Source: Bradyrhizobium sp. Rc3b (GTDB taxonomy: Bacteria; Pseudomonadota; Alphaproteobacteria; Rhizobiales; Xanthobacteraceae). From it: a stretch of DNA of 64,000 bases. The notes below the pieces were generated by a model. That model made no database searches and was not told where the DNA came from. It worked only from the letters and a program-made list of their open reading frames with translations. The stretch's first letter is position 1; every line of letters begins with the position of its first letter. The translations under genes and the position numbers were made by a program. The DNA lies in NCBI RefSeq assembly GCF_900114915.1, contig NZ_FOUS01000001.1:434001-498000 (forward strand), written 5' to 3'. Of this stretch, positions 55,172-63,961 are shown piece after piece.

Positions 55172-57238
55172 TCACCCTTCTTCCCTCCACCCGATCTTCT
55201 CCTTCAAGAACCGGAAGCCGAGCACCTCGAAGCCGGCGCGTTCCCTGTTGTCCTTGCCGTAGCCGTGGCCGCCGGCTTCCGGCTCGTAGAACCAGGCCTC
55301 ATAGCCCATGGCCTGCAGCTTGGCCGTCATCTTGCGGGCGTGGCCGGGATGAACGCGGTCATCGCGCCTTGTGGTGGCGATCAGGATCGGCGGATAGGTC
55401 TGGCCGGCTTTCACGTTGTGATAGGCCGAGTAGGTTTTCAGCCACTCCCATTCCTCGGACTTGTCGGGGTCGCCGTATTCCGCGATCCAGCTCGCGCCCG
55501 CGAGCAGTTTCGTGTAGCGGCGCATGTCGATCAGCGGGATGGTGCAGAACAGCGCGCCGAAGTGCTCGGGGTAGCGCACCAGCATGTTGGTGATGAGGAT
55601 GCCGCCGTTCGAGCCGCCCTGTGCCGCAATGCGCTTCGGCTGCGTCACGCCGCGGCGGACGAGATCGGCCGCAACCGCGGCGAAATCGTCGTGCGAGAGT
55701 TTCTTGCCGGCGAGGCGGCCGGCGTCGTGCCAGCGCGTGCCGAACTCGCCGCCGCCGCGCAAGTTCGCCTGCACAATGGTGCCGCCGCGCTCCAGCCACA
55801 GCTTGCCGAGCGAGGAATTGTAGTACGGCTTCACCGAATGGGCGAAGCCGCCATAGGCGCTCATATAGACCGGCGCCTCGCCGGTCTCGCCTGCCGGCCC
55901 GGTCTGGACATAGGGAATGCGCTCGCCGTCAACAGAGACCGCCTCGTGCTGCGTCACCACGAGCCCGTCGGCGGTGAACGTCTTCGGCGCCTGCTTCAGG
56001 ACGATCGGGCTGGCGACGTCGCGCTCGATCAACAGCAGTGACGGCGGGGTGAGTGGATCCTGCACATTGGCGAGCAGATCGCCGTTGCTCTCGCTGGGAT
56101 GACGATCGAGCGGCCAGACGTCGACGACGCCGATTTGCGGCAGGCCGGCAAGCGTCTCGCGGCTCCAGCCGGTGGCGGATGGCGTGCAGATCTCAAAGCG
56201 CGGACGCAGCTCGTCGAGGATCGACAGCACGAGCTTGCCCGCCGCCCAGAACAGGCCTTGCAAAGCGCGCCGCGGCGCCGGCTCGAACAGCACCGCAAAA
56301 TCGCGGCTGCCGTTCAGGAACGCCGACAGTGAGATGCCGAGCACGGTGTCGGTGGCGTAGGTCCGCCCGCCGGCCGTCCAGTCCTTGCGCAGCTTCATCG
56401 CGAACCAGTCGCCATGGGCCTGCAGCCAGATGCCGGTCGGCAGATCGAGCTTGGTCATGCGACCGGCAGCATCGCGCAGCCAGACCGCGTGATTGAAGAA
56501 GTCGATCTGCTCGACGATCCAGACCCGCGGCTCAGGTCCGGTGTCGTCGGCGCCGCCATAGATCATCATGTGATCGGCGGTGGTCTCGGCGATCATCTCG
56601 GCCTGATCGACCGGCTGGCCGCGCCGCCACAGGCGAACTGTCCGCGAGTATCCGGAGTCGGTCACCATACCCTCGCCATGGGCACTCGACAGCAGCAGCG
56701 TATCGGCATCGAGCCAGTCCGCGCCGCCCTTGGCTTCCGGCAGTGTAAAGCCGTCCGCCACGAAGCTCTTCGCAACGAGGTCGAATTCCCGCAAGGTCAC
56801 GGCGTCGCTGCCACCGCGCGACAGGCTCAAAATGGCGCGCGAGCTTCCCGGCGTCGTGGCGATCCCGCTCAGCAGCCAATCCTCGCCTTCGCGCGCTGCG
56901 AGCTGGTCAATATCCAGCATGGTCTCCCACGCAGGATTGCTCTTGCGAAACTCCGTCAGCGTGGTCCGCCGCCACAGGCCGCGCGGGTTGGCAGCGTCCT
57001 TCCAGAGATTGTGCAGGTCGCTGCCGCGCCGGCTGACATAGGGAATGTTGTCGGGGCGATCATAGATCGCTGCGAGGATGTCGCGGTCATGCCCGAAGGC
57101 TTTGCCGCCGAACGCCGCGAGCGTCAGCTGGTTCTGCCGCTCGACGAAATCGAGCGCTTGCGTGCCCTCGATCTCCTCCAGCCAGAGCCAGGGATCGTCG
57201 TCGGGAGCGCTGAGCGTGGGCCTGTCGTCGACGGTCAT
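55172..57238 (-). CDS. Prolyl oligopeptidase family (S9A) serine peptidase
   Basis: The frame stays open far upstream across the MFS gene, but ATG 57236-57238 follows GGAGA by seven bases and matches the family start (DDPWLWLEEIEG). The 688-residue product has an N-terminal beta-propeller. A C-terminal alpha/beta hydrolase domain carries catalytic Ser in AAQGGSNGGILI, Asp in RRDDRVHPGHARKM and His in AGGHGYGKDN. It would cleave short peptides after proline or related residues. No signal peptide is present, so it acts in the cytoplasm. It is divergent from the MFS gene at 57434. Confidence 0.92.
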   Translation of the reverse strand: MTVDDRPTLSAPDDDPWLWLEEIEGTQALDFVERQNQLTLAAFGGKAFGHDRDILAAIYDRPDNIPYVSRRGSDLHNLWKDAANPRGLWRRTTLTEFRKSNPAWETMLDIDQLAAREGEDWLLSGIATTPGSSRAILSLSRGGSDAVTLREFDLVAKSFVADGFTLPEAKGGADWLDADTLLLSSAHGEGMVTDSGYSRTVRLWRRGQPVDQAEMIAETTADHMMIYGGADDTGPEPRVWIVEQIDFFNHAVWLRDAAGRMTKLDLPTGIWLQAHGDWFAMKLRKDWTAGGRTYATDTVLGISLSAFLNGSRDFAVLFEPAPRRALQGLFWAAGKLVLSILDELRPRFEICTPSATGWSRETLAGLPQIGVVDVWPLDRHPSESNGDLLANVQDPLTPPSLLLIERDVASPIVLKQAPKTFTADGLVVTQHEAVSVDGERIPYVQTGPAGETGEAPVYMSAYGGFAHSVKPYYNSSLGKLWLERGGTIVQANLRGGGEFGTRWHDAGRLAGKKLSHDDFAAVAADLVRRGVTQPKRIAAQGGSNGGILITNMLVRYPEHFGALFCTIPLIDMRRYTKLLAGASWIAEYGDPDKSEEWEWLKTYSAYHNVKAGQTYPPILIATTRRDDRVHPGHARKMTAKLQAMGYEAWFYEPEAGGHGYGKDNRERAGFEVLGFRFLKEKIGWREEG

Positions 57239-57433
57239 GAACGAATCTCCGAAAAATCGCGGCGGATAGGATTTGATCGAGCGCAAGCCGTCAAGTGCGC
57301 GGCCTGCTATGATCGCACCGATTGCGTCAGAGGCATGGCCAGCGCCCGTTTGCGCCGGTTGTCCGGCCACTCGCGTCCCTCCATAGTGCCGGGAATCAAC
57401 AAGCCCTTGAGCCCGTTCGGGCAGAAAAAGCCG

Positions 57434-58681
57434 ATGCTTGACGTGACTTCTGCCCATGCAATCGCCGACGACGCCCGCGTGCGCGCCAATGTGGTGCGCC
57501 TGGCTGCAGCCCAGGCGCTGACCGGTGCCAATTCGGCGGTGATCTTCGCTACCGGCGCGATCGTCGGCTCCACGCTCGCGCCCGACATGTCGTTCGCGAC
57601 GGTGCCGATCTCGATGTATGTGGTCGGACTCGCCGCCGGAACGCTGCCGACCGGCGCGATCTCGCACCGCTTCGGCCGCCGCGCGGCCTTCGTCATCGGC
57701 ACCGCTCTCGGCACGCTCACCGGCGTGCTCGGCTCGTTCGCGATCCTGCACGGCTCGTTCGCGCTGTTCTGCATCGCGACCTTCCTCGGCGGCCTCTACG
57801 GCTCCGTGGCGCAATCCTATCGCTTCGCGGCCGCCGACGGCGCCAGCGCGGCCTACCGGCCGAAGGCTGTGTCCTGGGTGATGGCGGGCGGCGTGTTCGC
57901 CGGTGTGCTCGGTCCGCAGCTCGTGCAATGGACCATGGACGTCTGGCAGCCTTATCTGTTCGCCTTCAGCTTCCTGGTGCAGGCCGCCGTGGCGCTGATC
58001 GCGATGGGCATCGTCGCCGGCGTCGATATGCCCAAGCCCGCACCGGCCGATCTGCATGGTGGCCGGCCGCTGCTCACCATCGTGAGCCAGCCGCGCTTCA
58101 TCGCCGCGGCGCTGTGCGGCATCATCTCCTATCCCATGATGAACCTCGTCATGACTTCGGCGCCGCTCGCTATGAAGATGTGCGGCCTGTCCGTGTCCGA
58201 TTCCAATTTCGGCATTCAATGGCACATCGTCGCGATGTACGGGCCGAGCTTCTTCACGGGCGCGCTGATCGCCCGCTTCGGCGCACCGAAAGTCGTGGCC
58301 GCCGGCCTGCTGCTGGAGGCGGGCGCTGCCGGCATCGGCCTCTCCGGTCTCACCGCGATGCATTTCTGGGCCACGCTGATCGTGCTCGGCGTCGGCTGGA
58401 ATTTCTCCTTCATCGGCGCCTCCGCCCTGGTGCTGGAGACGCACCGCCCGCAGGAGCGCAACAAGGTGCAGGCCTTCAACGATTTCCTGGTGTTCGGCAT
58501 GATGGCGATCGGCTCGTTCTCCTCCGGGCAATTGCTCGCCAGCTACGGCTGGTCGGCGGTGAACCTGGTGGTGTTCCCGCCGGTGGTGCTGGGCCTTGCC
58601 GTGCTCTCGCTGGTCTCCTGGGCCCGCCGCCGCAAGGCTCGGCTGGAGGCGGCGATGGGCGAGTTCCCGGATGCGATCTGA
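57434..58681 (+). CDS. MFS transporter
   Basis: ATG 57434 gives 415 residues; ribosome-site support is weak, and the frame is open upstream only as antisense to the peptidase gene. Twelve helices are predicted, with motif A SHRFGRRAAFVIG between helices 2 and 3 and VLETHRPQERNKVQAFND in the later loop. This branch is common in alphaproteobacteria and is annotated only as MFS. It is divergent from the prolyl oligopeptidase, so peptide or amino acid movement is conceivable but unproven. Confidence 0.85.
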   Translation: MLDVTSAHAIADDARVRANVVRLAAAQALTGANSAVIFATGAIVGSTLAPDMSFATVPISMYVVGLAAGTLPTGAISHRFGRRAAFVIGTALGTLTGVLGSFAILHGSFALFCIATFLGGLYGSVAQSYRFAAADGASAAYRPKAVSWVMAGGVFAGVLGPQLVQWTMDVWQPYLFAFSFLVQAAVALIAMGIVAGVDMPKPAPADLHGGRPLLTIVSQPRFIAAALCGIISYPMMNLVMTSAPLAMKMCGLSVSDSNFGIQWHIVAMYGPSFFTGALIARFGAPKVVAAGLLLEAGAAGIGLSGLTAMHFWATLIVLGVGWNFSFIGASALVLETHRPQERNKVQAFNDFLVFGMMAIGSFSSGQLLASYGWSAVNLVVFPPVVLGLAVLSLVSWARRRKARLEAAMGEFPDAI

Positions 58682-58755
58682 CTGGCAGGAGGCTGTCAGC
58701 AACCTTGATACTTCGATCCAGGTCGAAGTGATTTTAAGGTAAGGGCCATTTAGAT

Positions 58756-58833
58756 GTCGTCATGGCCGGGCTTGTCCCGGCCATCCACGTCTTAGGTGCT
58801 CGGATCGAACAACGTGGATGCCCGGGCATGACG
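58756..58833 (+). repeat. Intergenic palindrome, family F
   Basis: GTCGTCATGGCCGGGCTTGT is answered by GCCCGGGCATGACGG at the right end, with CCGGGCTTGTCCCGG as an internal hairpin and ATCCACGT opposed by ACGTGGAT. It lies between two MFS genes read in the same direction. Confidence 0.8.
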
Positions 58834-58845
58834 GAGTAAGCGGCG

Positions 58846-60081
58846 ATGCTCGACAATCCTCAGACCCCAGCGCTGGACGAATCCTCCCTTCGCTACGAAG
58901 GCTGGCGCATCGTCGCGGTCTGCTTCCTGCTCGCGACCTTCGGCTGGGGGCTCGGCTTCTACGGCCAGAGCGTCTATGTCGCCGAGCTGCAGCGCGCGCG
59001 GGGCTGGCCGACCACGCTGATCTCGTCAGGCACCACGTTCTTCTATCTGTTCGGCGCGCTGCTCGTCGTGTTCGTCGGCGAAGCCGTCAGGAGATACGGC
59101 CCGCGCCTCTGCCTGATCGCCGGCACGCTGGCGATGGCGGCAGCTAGCGTCGCGATCGGCGCGGTGCGCGAGCCCTGGCAGCTTTATCTCGCCAACGCCG
59201 TGCTCGCCTTCGGCTGGGCCGGCACCAGTCTCGCCATGATCACCAACACGATCAGCCTGTGGTTCGACCACAAGCGCGGCATGGCGATCAGCCTGGCGCT
59301 CAATGGCGCCAGCTTCGGCGGCATCGTCGGCGTGCCGCTGCTGGTGACCCTGATCGGCCATGTCGGCTTCGCCAGCGCGATGTACGCTGCCGCCGGCGCC
59401 ATGCTGGTGCTGCTGCTGCCGGTGATCCTTGTTCTCGTCGGCCGGCCGCCCGATCACCATGGCTGGCACGCGGCGGCGAAGGCGAAGCCGCAATCATCGA
59501 CGCAGATTCGCGCATGGGCGCTGCGCGACGTCGGCTTCCTCACGGTGACGATTGCGTTTGCGCTGGTGCTGTTCGCGCAGGTCGGCTTCATCGTGCATCT
59601 GATCTCGTTCCTCGATCCCGTGATCGGCCGCGAGCGCGCCGCGGTCGCCGTCGCGGTGCTGACCGCGATGGCGGTGGTCGGCCGCGTGCTGTTCTCGCTG
59701 GTGATCGATCGTCTCAACCAGCGGCTGGCCTCCGCGCTGTCGTTCCTCAGCCAGGCCGCGGCGCTTCTGGTCGTCATCAATCTGCACAGCGATTACGTGC
59801 TGATCGCGGCCTGCGCGGTGTTCGGCTTCTCCGTCGGCAACCTCATCACCCTGCCGTCGCTGATCGTGCAGCGGGAGTTCGATTCGGCCTCGTTCGGCGT
59901 TCTGATCAGCCTCAACACCGCGATCAACCAGGTGACGTATGCTTTCGGCCCCGGTGTCGTCGGGGCCTTGCGCGATTGGTCCGGCGGATACGCGTTGCCG
60001 TTCTATCTCTGCATCGCGCTGGAAGTGGCGGCCGCCGCGCTGATCATGGTGCGCGGGACGCCGCGGACGAAGCTCCCGTAG
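58846..60081 (+). CDS. MFS transporter, monocarboxylate/oxalate-formate-like
   Basis: The 411-residue protein has 12 predicted helices and begins the transporter domain with YEGWRIVAVCFLLATFGWGL, the YxGWxIV pattern of the monocarboxylate/OFA-type MFS families. WFDHKRGMAISLALNGASFG follows in helix 4-5. It probably moves a carboxylate. Its TAG stop (60079-60081) is supplied by the left arm of a family A repeat, so the end of the protein may have been set by that element. Confidence 0.87.
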   Translation: MLDNPQTPALDESSLRYEGWRIVAVCFLLATFGWGLGFYGQSVYVAELQRARGWPTTLISSGTTFFYLFGALLVVFVGEAVRRYGPRLCLIAGTLAMAAASVAIGAVREPWQLYLANAVLAFGWAGTSLAMITNTISLWFDHKRGMAISLALNGASFGGIVGVPLLVTLIGHVGFASAMYAAAGAMLVLLLPVILVLVGRPPDHHGWHAAAKAKPQSSTQIRAWALRDVGFLTVTIAFALVLFAQVGFIVHLISFLDPVIGRERAAVAVAVLTAMAVVGRVLFSLVIDRLNQRLASALSFLSQAAALLVVINLHSDYVLIAACAVFGFSVGNLITLPSLIVQREFDSASFGVLISLNTAINQVTYAFGPGVVGALRDWSGGYALPFYLCIALEVAAAALIMVRGTPRTKLP

Positions 60082-60169
60082 GGTGGGCAAAGGCGCAAAG
60101 CGCCGTGCCCACGATTTTTCGATGAGTCAGCAGGGTTTCGTGGGCACGCTTCGCTTTGCCCACCCTACG
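60077..60169 (+). repeat. Intergenic palindrome, family A, supplying the stop of the upstream gene
   Basis: CGTAGGGTGGGCAAA and TTTGCCCACCCTACG are perfectly inverted ends (60077-60091 and 60155-60169). The TAG in the left arm is the MFS stop codon. The element lies between convergent genes and should fold in both transcripts. Confidence 0.9.
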
Positions 60170-60172
60170 AGA

Positions 60173-60667
60173 CTATCCTTGCCGGTCCCTCAGCAGTCCC
60201 TCCACATCCAGCCGTTTGGTGAACATCGCGAGCTTGCCATCCGGCTCGAACGGCCATTGCTCCCTCGGCTTGTCCCAGTACAGCTCGACACCATTCTCGT
60301 CGGGATCGCGCAAATACAGCGCCTCGCTGACGCCGTGGTCGCTGGCGCCATCCAGCGCAATGCCGGCCGAGCGCACGCGGTGCAGCGCATCGGCGAGAGC
60401 TGCGCGCGTCGGATAGAGGATCGCGGTGTGATAGAGCCCGGTGGTACCCGGCGGCGGCGGCGAGCCGCCCTTGCTTTCCCAGGTGTTGAGCCCGATGTGG
60501 TGATGATAGCCGCCGGCCGAGATGAAGGCGGCGCCCGAGCCCATCCGCTGCATCAGCTCGAAGCCGAGCACGCCGCAATAGAAGCCGAGCGCGCGATCGA
60601 GATCGGCGACCTTGAGGTGAACGTGGCCGATCCTGGTGCCGGCGGCGACGGCTGGGCTTTGCGACAT
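60173..60667 (-). CDS. VOC-family protein (glyoxalase/extradiol dioxygenase-like)
   Basis: ATG 60665-60667 follows CGGAG by seven bases; 164 residues. Vicinal-oxygen-chelate fold with probable metal ligands His in IGHVHLKVAD, His in GLYHTAI and Glu in ENGVELYWD. The second-module GGYHHHIGLNTWES resembles catechol-2,3-dioxygenase-like proteins of bacilli and rhizobia. It may be a lyase, isomerase or ring-cleavage enzyme; the reaction cannot be fixed. It lies downstream of the carboxymuconolactone-decarboxylase-family gene in the same direction. Confidence 0.82.
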   Translation of the reverse strand: MSQSPAVAAGTRIGHVHLKVADLDRALGFYCGVLGFELMQRMGSGAAFISAGGYHHHIGLNTWESKGGSPPPPGTTGLYHTAILYPTRAALADALHRVRSAGIALDGASDHGVSEALYLRDPDENGVELYWDKPREQWPFEPDGKLAMFTKRLDVEGLLRDRQG

Positions 60668-60747
60668 GGGAATGCTCCGTTGAAAGCATGCACATAGGGC
60701 GGGCTCCGGGGCTGTGCTACGGCCGATCCCGAAACCCAGCGTTTCCT

Positions 60748-60765
60748 GATGCGCAATTGCGCATC
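60748..60765 (+). repeat. Perfect 18-base palindrome
   Basis: GATGCGCAATTGCGCATC reads the same on both strands. It lies 11 bases past the stop of the 60777-61322 gene, before the VOC gene. The core GCGCAATTGCGC recurs within the family D repeat at 44681-44696 and partly in the family B copy near 13050. Confidence 0.7.
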
Positions 60766-60776
60766 GGAAGCAGAAA

Positions 60777-61322
60777 CTAAGCCAGTTCCGGCACCTCACC
60801 CTCGGGTAGCTCGAACTCGAACGTGTTCAGCGTCATCGACACCAGCGTGTAGTAGCCGCACAGTCCGATCACCTCGACCACGCCGCGCTCACCGAGAAGC
60901 TTCACCGCCTCATCATACAGACCCTTCTCGACGCCGTGGCCCTCGTGCAACGATTTCGCCACGTCGTAGATCATTTTGCCCTTGGGATCGTCGAACTCGG
61001 GCGTGCGGCGATCGCGGATCGCGTTGATGATCTCAGGCTTCATGCCGCCCGCCAGTGCCAGCCGCTTATGCGCGTACCATTCGTAATGCGCGGTCCAGTG
61101 CCGCGCCGTCACCAGGATCGCGATCTCCGAGAGCTTTGCCGGGAAGATGGTATCGTAACGCAGCACCTCGCCGAGCCGCGTGGCGTGACGGGCCATGTCG
61201 GGGCTGTTGAGCCAGGCCATCATCGGCGCCGGCGGCTTGCCGCGCTTGCCGGCGATCGACTCGTCGTAGGTCTGCCGCTGGCTCTCGTTCATTTCGCCAG
61301 GCGAAAGAAGTTTCAGGCGCAT
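60777..61322 (-). CDS. Carboxymuconolactone decarboxylase (CMD/AhpD-like) family protein
   Basis: ATG 61320-61322 follows GAGG; 181 residues, all helical. The core RHWTAHYEWYAHKRLALAGG has the conserved E-W-x-x-H of CMD proteins, but not the CxxC of AhpD peroxidase partners. It may be a decarboxylase or hydratase-like enzyme in aromatic or acyl degradation, or a redox-inactive member; function is open. It is divergent from the acyl-CoA dehydrogenase pair at 61460. Confidence 0.85.
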   Translation of the reverse strand: MRLKLLSPGEMNESQRQTYDESIAGKRGKPPAPMMAWLNSPDMARHATRLGEVLRYDTIFPAKLSEIAILVTARHWTAHYEWYAHKRLALAGGMKPEIINAIRDRRTPEFDDPKGKMIYDVAKSLHEGHGVEKGLYDEAVKLLGERGVVEVIGLCGYYTLVSMTLNTFEFELPEGEVPELA

Positions 61323-61459
61323 CGTCGTTTCCTCTTTGTTTTCAAGCACCGTCTTGGTCGCGACTATAGCGGAATGCGGGCTCGCGGAAGTGGTTGAATT
61401 CCGCGGGAGCTTGGCCCAGAGTCGCGCCCAACAAGTCGATTGATTGATGGAAACGACCA

Positions 61460-62674
61460 ATGACTGACTTCAAAACCAGCGAATCTGAGACCGCCGATCT
61501 CGAATCATTCCGCAACGAGACGCGCGCCTGGCTGGAAGCCAATTGCCCGCCGGAGATGCGCAGGCCCGCAACGTCGGATGCCGACGTGTTCTGGGGCGGA
61601 CGTAACGCAAAGTTCTCGTCCGAGCCGCAGCGCATCTGGTTCGAGCGCATGCGCGACAAGGGCTGGACCGTGCCGGATTGGCCTAGGGAATATGGCGGTG
61701 GTGGCCTCAGCGCTGCCGAGCACAAGGTGCTGCGCGCCGAGATGGCGCGGATCGGCGCGCGCCCGCCGCTGTCGAGCTTCGGCATCTGGATGCTCGGGCC
61801 GGCGCTGCTCAAATACGGCAATGAGGCCCAGAAGAAGGAGCATCTGCCCAAGATCGCCGCCGGCGAGATCCGCTGGTGTCAGGGCTATTCCGAGCCGAAC
61901 GCCGGCTCCGATCTTGCTTCACTGCAGACCCGCGCCGAGAGCGATGGCGACGATTTCGTCATCACGGGTTCGAAGATCTGGACCTCCTACGCCAATTACG
62001 CCGACTGGATCTTCTGCCTCGTCCGCACCGATCCCGCCGCGAAGAAACATGACGGCATCAGCTTCATCCTGTTCGACATGACCTCGAAGGGCGTGACGAC
62101 CAAGCCGATCCTCTTGATCTCCGGCTATTCGCCGTTCTGTGAGACCTTCTTCGATGGCGTCCGCGTGCCGAAATCGCATGTGGTCGGCACCGTCAACCGC
62201 GGCTGGGACGTTGCGAAATATCTGCTGCAGCACGAGCGCGCGATGATCTCCGGCATGGGCGAGCGCGGCGTCGGCCGTCCGCTCGGCCAGATCGCGGCCG
62301 ATTCCGTCGGCACCGATGCGCAGGGGCGGCTCGATGATTCCATGCTGCGCGGCAAGATCGCCAGCTTCGACGTCGATGAAGCCGCACTTGCGGCCTGCGC
62401 CGAGCGCGCGGTCGATCTCGCCAAGGCGGGACAGGCGCATCCGGCGTTCTCCTCGGCGATGAAATATTACGGCACCGAGCTCAACAAGCGCCGCTACGAG
62501 ATCCTGATGTCGGCCGGCGGCGTCGATGCGCTGGAATGGGAGAGCGAGCGCTCCAAGCAGGGCGCCCGCCCGCGCGCCTGGCTGCGCACCAAGGCCAACT
62601 CGATCGAGGGCGGCACCACCGAGGTGATGCTCGGCATCGTCGCCAAGCGCATCCTGGATTTGCCGGGGGCGTAG
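61460..62674 (+). CDS. Acyl-CoA dehydrogenase, probable catalytic partner of a heteromeric pair
   Basis: A 404-residue ACAD with the extended N terminus and WGGRNAKFSSEPQRIWFERM typical of heteromeric FadE partners. The FAD/substrate motif is CQGYSEPNAGSDLAS. The C-terminal loop IEGGTTEVMLGI keeps a Glu where medium-chain type enzymes have their catalytic base. It would oxidise a bulky acyl-CoA together with the product of the next gene, 147 bases downstream across a family B repeat. Confidence 0.9.
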   Translation: MTDFKTSESETADLESFRNETRAWLEANCPPEMRRPATSDADVFWGGRNAKFSSEPQRIWFERMRDKGWTVPDWPREYGGGGLSAAEHKVLRAEMARIGARPPLSSFGIWMLGPALLKYGNEAQKKEHLPKIAAGEIRWCQGYSEPNAGSDLASLQTRAESDGDDFVITGSKIWTSYANYADWIFCLVRTDPAAKKHDGISFILFDMTSKGVTTKPILLISGYSPFCETFFDGVRVPKSHVVGTVNRGWDVAKYLLQHERAMISGMGERGVGRPLGQIAADSVGTDAQGRLDDSMLRGKIASFDVDEAALAACAERAVDLAKAGQAHPAFSSAMKYYGTELNKRRYEILMSAGGVDALEWESERSKQGARPRAWLRTKANSIEGGTTEVMLGIVAKRILDLPGA

Positions 62675-62694
62675 GGCGCAAGTTCTCACCACCC

Positions 62695-62789
62695 GTCATC
62701 CCGGGCGCGCGCGGCGCGAGCCCGGAATCCATACTCCCGATCGTGGTTATGGATTCCGGGCCTGGCCCTTCGGGTCATCCCGGAATGAC
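62695..62789 (+). repeat. Intergenic palindrome, family B
   Basis: GTCATCCCGGGCGCGCGCGG with CCCGGAATCCAT is mirrored by ATGGATTCCGGG and CATCCCGGAATGAC. It separates the two acyl-CoA dehydrogenase genes. Confidence 0.8.
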
Positions 62790-62821
62790 GAACCAAATAG
62801 ATTTCGAATCGGAAACACACC

Positions 62822-63961
62822 ATGGCCCTCGTCCTCACCGAAGAACAATCAATGCTCCGCGATAGCGCGCGCGGGCTGATCAGCGACAAGGCGCCGGTGT
62901 CGCACCTGCGCCATTTGCGCGACAGCAAAGACCCCACCGGCTTCTCCAAGGAGTTTTGGCATTCCTTCGCCGAAATGGGCTTCGCCGGCCTTTTGGTGCC
63001 GGAAGAGTTCGGCGGCAGCGGGCTCGGCTATGTCGAGGCCGGTGTCGTGATGGAGGAGATCGGCCGCACCTTGATGCCGTCGCCGTTTCTCGCCACCTCA
63101 GTGGTCGCGGCCTCGGCGCTGAACCGCGGCGGCAATGCTGCGCAGAAGTCGGAATATCTGCCGAAGATCGCGAGCGGCTCGCTGCTTGCGACACTGGCGA
63201 TCGACGAAGGCCCCAAGCATCGCCCGCTGCAGACCAGTCTGCAGGCCGTGCGCGCCGGCAACGGCTTCAAACTCTCCGGCGCCAAGGCGCTGGTCGTCGA
63301 TGGCCATGTTGCTGATTTGCTTATCATGGCAGCGCGCACTGCCGGTTCCGCCGGCGAGCGCGAAGGCCTGACGCTGTTCCTGGTCAACCCCAAAGCCAAA
63401 GGCGTTGTGATCGAGCGCACCATCATGGTCGATTCGCACAACGCGGCGCGGATCGAGCTCACCAATGTCGAGGTCAATGCCGACAGCGTGCTCGGCGAGA
63501 TCGATCAGGGCGCCGCGCTGCTCGACGGCGTGCTCGACATCGGCCGTGGCGCGGTCGCCGCCGAAATGGTCGGCCTCAGCGAAGAAGTCTTCAACCGCAC
63601 TGTCGAGTACCTCAAAAACAGAAAGCAGTTCGGCAAGCTGATCGGCGAATTCCAGGCGCTGCAGCATCGCGCCGCCGAGCTCTATGTCGACATCGAGATC
63701 ACCCGCGCCGCCACCATGAAGGCACTGCAGGCGCTGGACGGCGATGTCGCGAAGGCCGCCTCAGCCGTCGCCGTGGCAAAGGCGCGCGCCGGCACCACCG
63801 CCACCCGCGCAGTGCAGGAAGGCGTGCAGATGCATGGCGGCATGGGCATGACCGACCAGTTCGACATCGGCTTCTTCATGAAGCGCGCGCGGGTGTGCGA
63901 GGAATTGTTCGGCGACGCCAATTACCACACCGAGCAGCTGGCGCGGGCGCGGGGGTATTGA
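62822..63961 (+). CDS. Acyl-CoA dehydrogenase, probable second subunit of the pair
   Basis: This 379-residue ACAD is shorter and less typical: the substrate-side motif reads LLATLAIDEGPKHRPL instead of the usual TEPxxGSD. The C terminus has VQMHGGMGMTDQFDIGFFMK but no YEG/IEG-type Glu (it reads RARVCEELFGD). In two-subunit FadE enzymes of actinobacteria and proteobacteria one chain lacks the base and the pair forms an alpha2beta2 dehydrogenase for bulky acyl chains. I infer the same here. No ribosome site is evident before ATG 62822. After the stop, 39 bases remain without a feature. Confidence 0.88.
   Translation: MALVLTEEQSMLRDSARGLISDKAPVSHLRHLRDSKDPTGFSKEFWHSFAEMGFAGLLVPEEFGGSGLGYVEAGVVMEEIGRTLMPSPFLATSVVAASALNRGGNAAQKSEYLPKIASGSLLATLAIDEGPKHRPLQTSLQAVRAGNGFKLSGAKALVVDGHVADLLIMAARTAGSAGEREGLTLFLVNPKAKGVVIERTIMVDSHNAARIELTNVEVNADSVLGEIDQGAALLDGVLDIGRGAVAAEMVGLSEEVFNRTVEYLKNRKQFGKLIGEFQALQHRAAELYVDIEITRAATMKALQALDGDVAKAASAVAVAKARAGTTATRAVQEGVQMHGGMGMTDQFDIGFFMKRARVCEELFGDANYHTEQLARARGY

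Noticed and set aside
57239..58702. Upstream extension of the prolyl oligopeptidase frame across the MFS gene
   Set aside because: The peptidase family starts at the ATG near 57238, which has a good ribosome site. The extension is antisense to a 12-helix transporter.
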